Origin: Pleurodeles waltl
Lineage: Eukaryota > Chordata > Amphibia > Caudata > Salamandridae
NCBI RefSeq assembly: GCF_031143425.1
Contig: NC_090437.1
Location: 843,895,978 to 843,959,977, forward strand
Direction of reading: 5' to 3'
Length of the DNA stretch: 64,000 nucleotides
How positions within the stretch are numbered: position 1 is the stretch's first letter; each line of letters begins with the position of its first letter. Shown piece after piece: positions 57,779 to 64,000 of the stretch. The notes under the pieces are model-generated. The model worked only from the letters and a program-made list of their open reading frames with translations. It was not told the origin of the DNA and made no database searches. Position numbers and translations under genes: made by a program.

Positions 57779-58783
57779 GGCCCTCATTCTGACCTTGGCG
57801 GTCGGCGGAGAGGCGGCGGTCGGACCGCGAACAGACCGGCGGTATTAAAAATGGCATCCTGCCGCGGCGGTCACCGCCGCGACCGACCGCCACTTCCCCA
57901 CTCCGACAGCCACGGCGGTCATGACCGACGGGCTGGAGTCTGCGCACTCCGGTCCGGCGGTCGACCCAAGACCGCCAACGGTATCATGACCCTGCTTACC
58001 GCCGCGGTTTCTGGCGTTCGGGAACCGCCATGCGAACCATGGCAGTAGGCACTATCGGGGCCAGGGAATTCCTTCCCTGGCACTGATAGGGGTCTCCCCC
58101 ACCCCCCACTGCCCCCCCGAGTCCTCCCCCCACACCCTCCACCCCCCTGCCACCCCCCAGAGGTGGTACGAACCCCCTCCCCACCCCCACCCCGACATGC
58201 ACATACACGCACCCCGACATGCACACACCCCCAACATGCACATATACACACCCCCTACACACACACATACACAACGGGGACACAAACCCGCACACATACA
58301 TGCCGACATGCGCACCCGCCGAACTACACACATTGCCCATAGGCACAGCAGCAATCCCCGCCCGCATGCACGCACTCACACACCCCCTCTACACACTCAC
58401 ACGCACACCCCCATGCACGCACACATCACACAACACCCCCCCACCCCCTCCCCTCACGGACGATCAACTTACCTTGTGCGTTGGTCCTCCGGGAGGCGAC
58501 GGGAGGCATAGGGACGTGACCACCAACAGAAGACCGCCAACAGAAGACCGCCACACAGAAATGTGGGTCGTAATTCTGGGGGCGGTGTTCTGCTGGCGTG
58601 GCGGTGGAGGTTGACCAGTCTCCACTTTCCCGCCGACCGCCAGTGTGGCTGCTGGCGGTATTCCGGCGGAACGCTCCCAGCGGTCGGAATACGCGCAGCG
58701 GCATACCGCCGCGGTCGGCGGTCTTTACCGCGGCGGTAACTCGGCGGTCTTGCGAAAAGACCGCCAAGGTCAGAATGAGGGCC
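57779..58783 (+). mobile_element. Family 1 TIR element, copy 3
   Basis: It starts GGCCCTCATTCTGACC and ends GGTCAGAATGAGGGCC, perfect inverted ends over 16 bases. AGA lies on both sides (57776-57778 and 58784-58786). The CA-rich block is at 58195-58440 and ggcggt/accgcc foldbacks are on either side. It has the best preserved ends of the four copies. No transposase. It sits in LINE ORF1. Confidence 0.94.
58195..58440 (+). repeat. CA-rich microsatellite block of family 1 copy 3
   Basis: Irregular acacac, catgcac and acaccccc units. Translated frames here are His/Thr/Pro-rich or Cys/Val-rich by-products. Confidence 0.9.
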
Positions 58784-58879
58784 AGAGTCTCCTCAGAGTT
58801 GGTGGTTGCCCAGGGCAAACCAATAGACAGGTCAAAGTCACCAGTACCCACATCTTTCCCTCTTTCACCTAGGATCATT

Positions 58880-59571
58880 GGGCCAGATGTAGCAAGATAG
58901 CAAATTGCGACTTGCAAATTGCAAGCCGCAATTTGCTATGCAGAAAGGTGTCTCAGACACCTTCTGCAACTTGCAATGGGGTCGCAAAGACCCACCTCAA
59001 TAATATTAATGAGGTGGGTCGCAGTTTGTGACCCCATTGCGAGTATGGGCACTCACGGACATGGTGGCCTGCTGGATTCAGCAGACCACCATGTCCGTGA
59101 CTGCTTTTTAATAAAGCAGTTTTTTTTTTCTAAGTGCAGCCCGTTTTCCTTAAAGGAAAACGAGCTGCACTTGGAAAAAAAAAACGAAACCTTTAGTTTC
59201 GTTTTTTTCAGGGCAGGTAGTGGTCCATTGGACCACTGCCTGCTCTGAAAAAATATTTTTTTTTCCAGACACAAAGGGGAAGGGGTCCCATGGGGACCCC
59301 TTCCCTTTTGCGACTGGGTTACCATCCACTTCAAGTGGATGGTAACTGCGATTTCATTTGCGACCGCTTTCGCGGTCGCAAATGAAATTGAATAGCATTG
59401 CGAGTCGCAAATAGGAAGGGAACACCCCTTCCTATTTGCGAGTCGGAAATGCATTTTGCGAGTTGGATCCGACTCGCAAAATGCATTTCTGCATAGCAAA
59501 GAGGCTTTTGCGCATCGCAAATGGCGTTTTTCGCTGTTTGTGAGGCGCAAACCCTTTGCTACATCTGGCCC
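58880..59571 (-). mobile_element. Family 2 TIR element, copy B (hairpin chain)
   Basis: It starts GGGCCAGATGTAGCAA and ends TTTGCTACATCTGGCCC; ATT lies on both sides (58877-58879 and 59572-59574). It is the reverse-orientation relative of 21571-22288 and shares the same row of palindromes, for example gacccacctcaataatatta... (58989-59020), the catggtggcctgctg... pair (59060-59096), GTAGTGGTCCATTGGACCAC (59217-59236) and taccatccacttcaagtgg... (59319-59344). No coding capacity. The phase of the flanking LINE frame across it supports a clean insertion. Confidence 0.9.
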
Positions 59572-60834
59572 ATTGTTATGGCCAATGTTCCCTGTGCTAA
59601 TAGATTTTCAGCACTAGCTGAGGAAGATACTGCAAGCCCCCATTTGAATATAGCTCAAGTAGTCCATAACAATTGTGCTGGCCCAATTAAAGGGATTCTA
59701 GCTATTGAAGAGGGTACTGATTCGTGGAAGGTGTGGACTGAAAGTGACATACCAGCACTACATCGGAAACTTGATGACGTAAGCTCCTGCTATCTGAGCA
59801 ATTAGATCAATTTACTAAATTTAGAATATCCATCACACCTTGTGATCATAGATGCTGCAGCTCTAATTTGGCAGCTTCTTGGAAAGATGGCTCTGTATTA
59901 AAAGCATTGATGTAGGAACAGTAACCAAGGTATTGGGGGTAAGATCATTGGAAACCAACTATGTTACTCTGATGACTCCCTCTTGTGATCCTACGGTGAC
60001 TGGCGGTCATAAAGTTAGGGAAGCACCAAGTAGATTTTATCAGAGGGGAATTCAAGGTAACAATTTATCTATTCCACATAGTTCTGTGTATGCCTTCAAT
60101 CTTCCACTATCTCAATCTTGAGCTTCTAAGCTGCCAGATAAATTTCAACCTAGGAGCCAGAGGTCTTATATATCATCTGTGCTGCACCCTGCTTATTGTA
60201 CAACTTTAAAACAGGAAGGGAAAGTATATTTAACTTCTGTTTCAAAGTTGGGGAATGGTTCCTTTGAGGATACAAATTCTTTAATTAATAAGATCATACA
60301 AAGGTTTAGCACAAATGGTGGCTGTTTATCAATCATTATGTCTGATCTAGAATGTACTAAAAGAATCAGCAACATCTCGCAAGACATGGATTATGTGAAG
60401 GTGACATTGATGGACAAGGCTCTGGTGGAAGTCTTAATAAACTTTGAACTGCGCACTTGTTCATCTACAAACTGTGGCATTTGAATACAAAGTTCCCTTC
60501 CGTTTGAGCCACCATTAAATGGGGGTCAGATTGACTCTATGGTAATAACACCCAAGCATGCATGTAATGCTGAGTTACTTATGGCCGGACATCAAGGAGG
60601 GGGATTAATATCTTCTTTAGATCAGGTTGAATGACTAAATAGAGTTGGCGGAGAGGATATTGGGGCTGATTATGATTTGATGTAATTGCTAGATCTACAG
60701 CATGTGCCCTGGTATTTGGCCATGGCGATAATTCTAGTCATGGCACAGCAGTTATTTCGAGTAGCAGTTCAAAATTCTCCCCAAACGAATGTAAAGTATC
60801 GCCCCTTATTTTCACAGTAAAGTAAGGTATATCA

Positions 60835-61990
60835 CTGCTTTCATGGAATGTAGCAGGTATTAGGTCCAAGCTTGGCAAGAATCAATGGTTGTCTTTTATT
60901 GGGGGTTTTGATCTTTGTTTATTTCAGGAAACCTGGGCTGTGGAAGATGTATTTATTGATGGTTATGTTACCTATAATGTTAGAGCTCTCCCCCAAACAA
61001 TTTTGGATGGGCGGTAGGAGGTATGATGATTTTGGTTAAAACTGACCTGGGTTGTTTCCATCACTTATTGAATATCAATTCCCCTGATCTAATGGGTGTA
61101 GTGCTTATTTTTCCAACTAGTTTGAAATTGCCAGTGTTGAACGTCCATGCTAGGTCTATGCCAGTTTGTAATGACTAGCCAACTGTGGCTCTGTTGGATG
61201 ACTTAATTGCCCAGTACCAACAGGAAGCTAGAATTCTGGTAGCAGGCGATTTTAACGCTCTATTTGAACCTTCTCCTATTGATTTCATAACCAAATCAGA
61301 AGATGAGTTTTGGGGCATTTCTAGTGTTACAGGCAAATTGCTTTGTCATCCTTCTAACGTGGCCTTGCAAATTGCCTCCCTAGTTGTGGGGGGTGGCCTA
61401 AGAGCCTGCACCGGAAGGACCCACTCCGACTCAAAGAGAGTTGTCACTTTTAAGAGGGTGTACAACCAGCATTATTGATTATGTCCTTTTAGATGTGAGG
61501 CTGTGTTCACAACTTAATGACATTGAGGTAATTAATCGAAGTGACAGTGATCGCAATGCTCTTAATGTTACTTTGCTCTGGGATGATTTTAAAAGATCAA
61601 CACATTTTCAACATACTGCAATCCTTGAACCAATTGTGGCTAATAACCGCAAGAAAGTGTCATGGCCTAGTGTTCTGGCAAATGAAGAACTCCATGCAGA
61701 GATTTAATATTGGTTTGCATATTATTTGCCTAAATATGAGGGTTTACCAGTAGGGAATATTCGAACATTAGATAGCCATATTAATTTATTTAAAAATTTG
61801 AGGGCTTTGTCTGTAAAGAATCTTGTGGGAAATTGGGCATTGCAATTAAAGGGCCCAGGTGGTGTTCAAATCATTTTATCAGGGCTACGAGAGATCTCAG
61901 GAAAGCCTTTAAAGGACACATTTGCCAGGAGATTTGTCTAGCCTGTTTGAGGTGCAAGTTAGTCATTAGAAGATGAATCAGGCATTAAAA
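60835..61990 (+). pseudogene. LINE ORF2 AP-endonuclease domain (plus strand)
   Basis: SLLSWNVAGIRSKLG near 60845 is the first endonuclease motif (Asn). CLFQETWAVEDV near 60920 carries the catalytic Glu. RILVAGDFNAL near 61235 is the GDFN motif. TSIIDYVLLD near 61470 precedes NRSDSDRNAL, where the usual SDH has become SDR, losing the catalytic His. Stops near 61015 and 61175 split the domain. Its role would have been nicking DNA for target-primed reverse transcription. Confidence 0.85.
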
Positions 61991-62239
61991 GTTGGCGATA
62001 GCGGAACCTTTGGCATATTATCTTCCGTGGGTCCTCTTGCTATGTAAAACACAGGCGTCGTAATATTCAACCAGAGAAGTGGGAAGAGCACTTTTCAAAA
62101 TAGTATATCACCGAGCCTGAACCTAAAGAAATCTGTAATGGGACTAATGATTGCATTATAAGCAAAGCAGGATGGGCAGATCCCCTGACTACAAAAATAT
62201 CTTTCATCCTTGAGGAGACTCTTTCTGCTATTGATAGTC

Positions 62240-63160
62240 TGAAGCCCTGTAAGGCACCCAGTCCGAATTGTTACCAGGTGATATTTATAAATAAGAAACC
62301 AGTCTATGGGCCCTTAATGTAAATCTTTTATCTAATGGCATTGCTGAAGGAGGGGCGATTCCTGATTCATGGAAAGGGGCAGAGATACTACCGAGTTTTA
62401 AAAAAGGTGATCCTGGTTGTTCTGGCAACTACAGATCTATTGTTCTGATAGATAATTTATAAAAAGTCTTTGCCAGGCAAGTGTTAAATAAATTACAGGT
62501 GTGGATGGATAGGGAAGAGTTATTGTGCCCCCTCCAAGCAGGGTTTCGTGCTAAGACAACTACCTTAGACCAGGTATTTAATTTTTCTCTTTTATACTGG
62601 AAATATGTCTTGCTTAGCAATCAAAAATTGTATGTGGCATTTGTTGATCAGCGTACTGCTTTTGATTTGACTCTGGAGTGTATTTTGATGGCATGGGGGT
62701 CACAAAGAGCTTATTAGTGCTTATAATTAGGATGTATGAGGGGAATTATATGTAGGTGAGGTGGGGGAGTAATGGAGAATTGACAAAGCACATTGCCATT
62801 TCACCGAGGGGGGGGAGGGTGCCAATGGTGTGTATTGGCACCTACCCTTAATGATTCTCCAGTTTTGAATGGGACTAAAATTCCTATTCTATTGTTTGCT
62901 GACAATTCCCTTGTAATATCCAGATCCCCATTGGGCCTGCAAAATCTGCTTGACAAATGTATGAAGTTTTGTGAAAACTGGGGGCCAGAATTAAATACAA
63001 CCAAAATCAAGTTTATGGTTTTTGGCAAAAATGCAACCAGAAGCTGCGTTGTCAAGGCTGGTATAGAGTGCTTGGAAAGGTTTTATGAGTTTGACTACCT
63101 GGGGGTGGCCCTGACTGATAAATATAAATGGGGGTCGCAAATTAGTAAAGGCTGATTGTT
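62240..63160 (+). pseudogene. LINE ORF2 reverse transcriptase (plus strand)
   Basis: LLCPLQAGFRAKTTTLDQVF near 62520-62575 and KLYVAFVDQRTAFDL near 62625-62670 are the finger and first palm motifs. CQWCVLAPTLND near 62820 is the QGCVLSPTLF-type motif. LLFADNSLVISR near 62895 is the active-site box, with FADN in place of F/YADD. TTKIKFMVFGK and FDYLGVALTDK follow to 63130. Frameshifts lie near 62720 and 62790. The missing second Asp would inactivate it. Confidence 0.85.
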
Positions 63161-63169
63161 AATCTCACA

Positions 63170-63895
63170 TAGATCTAAAGTCATGCTTCGATTTAAAAAG
63201 AATACCTTTTCCTTTTCGATTTCCCCAGCAATAGAGGCCTATAGGGGTAAGGCCCAGAGTGTTGCCCTATATAATCCAGAAATCTGAGGTTATGTCGATT
63301 TGCAAAAGTTGCAGGTGGCTGAGAACTATTTAATTGTAGCTCTGGTTTCTGTACCAGTAAGTACCCCTGTCATTCCACTGTACTTTGTTCTGGGCCTGAG
63401 AAGAGTGGCTGACTTGGCTCATTTGATCCAGATTTGTTTTCGATCCGGATCTGGTTGACTCCCGAATTAAAGAATTATAGGGACTCCTTGAAGGATTTGC
63501 TAACTCACAAGGAAACAGCAAAGATCCCATGATTAAGTTTCATACAAAGGTGGTGTATGAAGTTAGGATTATCTAGCATTGGGGATGCGCCACAGTCTAC
63601 TTCTATGGGGAAGCAAAACTTTTGAAAATGGCTTTTTGGTCTTACATGAACAATTATATTAATACCAGTGAGACAATAGGGCATTTGACTGAACAGTTTC
63701 TGGTTTTTAAACCCGATTTGGATCTCATTACTCCATCATTGGCTAAGAGCCTATATGTGAGATTTAGACTTGGTAGGTTTCCCACGAGAGCGGTTACAGC
63801 AAAGTGGCAAGGAGATCCAGCCTTTATAGTGTGCCCAGTTTGTGGATCCTCCCCAGAAATAATAGAGCACGTAATATTTGTATGCTCAGGGTAGT
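63170..63895 (+). pseudogene. LINE ORF2 C-terminal region with zinc knuckle (plus strand)
   Basis: Fragmentary frames continue to a 90-codon frame ending in SLYVRFRLGRFPT, then CPVCGSSPEIIEHVIFVC (about 63832-63888), a C-X2-C-X9-H-X4-C zinc knuckle. The counterpart in the minus-strand LINE lies at 15475-15535. A stop follows at 63892. It is the last recognisable coding part before the window edge. Confidence 0.8.
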
Positions 63896-64000
63896 GTGAC
63901 CTACGTAAGAAATGTCTCCGTCCTTTATGTTTAAACCTAGGAGTCACACACTGTATTGATGCCTAGCATATCTCCTGGTCCGATACATCAATTCCAGTTG

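Larger units (their letters stand above)
57581..60830 (+). pseudogene. LINE ORF1 remnant, interrupted twice
   Basis: ATG at 57581 opens MGKCKASDVVKSIVKKSKW; a frameshift near 57640 leads to a frame with LEDIDHLIREVEPLLN. The coding sequence is cut by family 1 copy 3 at 57779, resumes at 58784-58879 (SELVVAQGKPIDRSKSP), is cut again by the family 2 element and resumes at 59572 with NVPCANRFSALAEEDT. Frames at 59879-60121 and 60179-60484 continue it. No known nucleic-acid-binding domain is clear. Removing the two inserts leaves about 1.55 kb, a plausible ORF1 length. Confidence 0.65.
57045..64000 (+). mobile_element. Plus-strand LINE, truncated by the window edge
   Basis: Order on the plus strand: tandem 5' units, ORF1 from an ATG at 57581 (interrupted by TIR elements at 57779-58783 and 58880-59571), ORF2 from about 60835 with AP endonuclease, RT, and a C-terminal zinc knuckle at 63835-63895. 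ORF2 carries many stops and frameshifts. The 3' end lies beyond the window. It shares gene order, the SWN/GDFN endonuclease motifs and the zinc-knuckle form with the minus-strand LINE at 15-27 kb, so I take them as the same clade. Confidence 0.88.

Overview
The window looks like repeat-dense DNA from a giant vertebrate genome. The dispersed families and the mix of Ty3/gypsy, LINE, Penelope-like, endogenous retroviral and hairpin-rich terminal-inverted-repeat (TIR) elements point to a salamander, probably a newt. This is recognition of repeat families plus inference; no search was run. I found no host protein-coding gene, rRNA, tRNA gene or CRISPR array that I can support. Nearly every long open frame is a transposon remnant or a by-product of a simple repeat.

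Layout. 1-15 kb: mostly unrecognised AT-rich DNA with two oppositely oriented copies of an LTR-like repeat (about 3570-5205 and 10250-13510), a decayed Ty3/gypsy pol fragment (6960-7810, minus) and a textbook hAT-type MITE (8974-9133, 8-bp target duplication). 15.1-26.85 kb: one old minus-strand LINE whose ORF1, endonuclease, reverse transcriptase and C-terminal zinc knuckle remain in order but are split by four insertions: a 975-bp TIR element, a ~650-bp element, a ~1.9-kb composite block and a 2.76-kb TIR element that itself carries an LTR-like insertion. 28-35 kb: CR1/L2-like LINE fragments on both strands and a Penelope-like remnant. 35-41.5 kb: largely unrecognised, with a 21-bp minisatellite and a SINE-like piece.

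41541-55721 holds a minus-strand provirus of about 14.2 kb. Its 1.58-kb LTRs differ at roughly 22 sites and it is flanked by the 4-bp duplication CTAA. A primer-binding site resembling initiator tRNA-Met, a polypurine tract, gag, pro, RT, RNase H, integrase and env are all recognisable. Gag, pro and pol carry stops, frameshifts, an RNase H active-site substitution and a nested 581-bp hairpin-rich TIR element; env is open from an ATG to its stop. Gag is unusually large and pol ends in a long acidic tail.

57-64 kb: a plus-strand LINE related in layout to the 15-27 kb one, preceded by three ~128-bp tandem units that look like promoter monomers. Its ORF1 is interrupted by two more TIR elements. 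It runs off the right edge.

Two TIR families recur. Family 1 has ends like GGCCCTCATTCTGAC and 3-bp duplications: four copies, three with an internal CA-rich block. Family 2 has ends like GGGCCAGATGTAGCAA and 3-bp duplications: two copies. Members of both consist of long chains of adjacent hairpins, which is the most striking structural signal in the window. Nesting gives a relative order: LINE first, then family 1, then the LTR-like insertion; and the provirus before its family 1 insertion.
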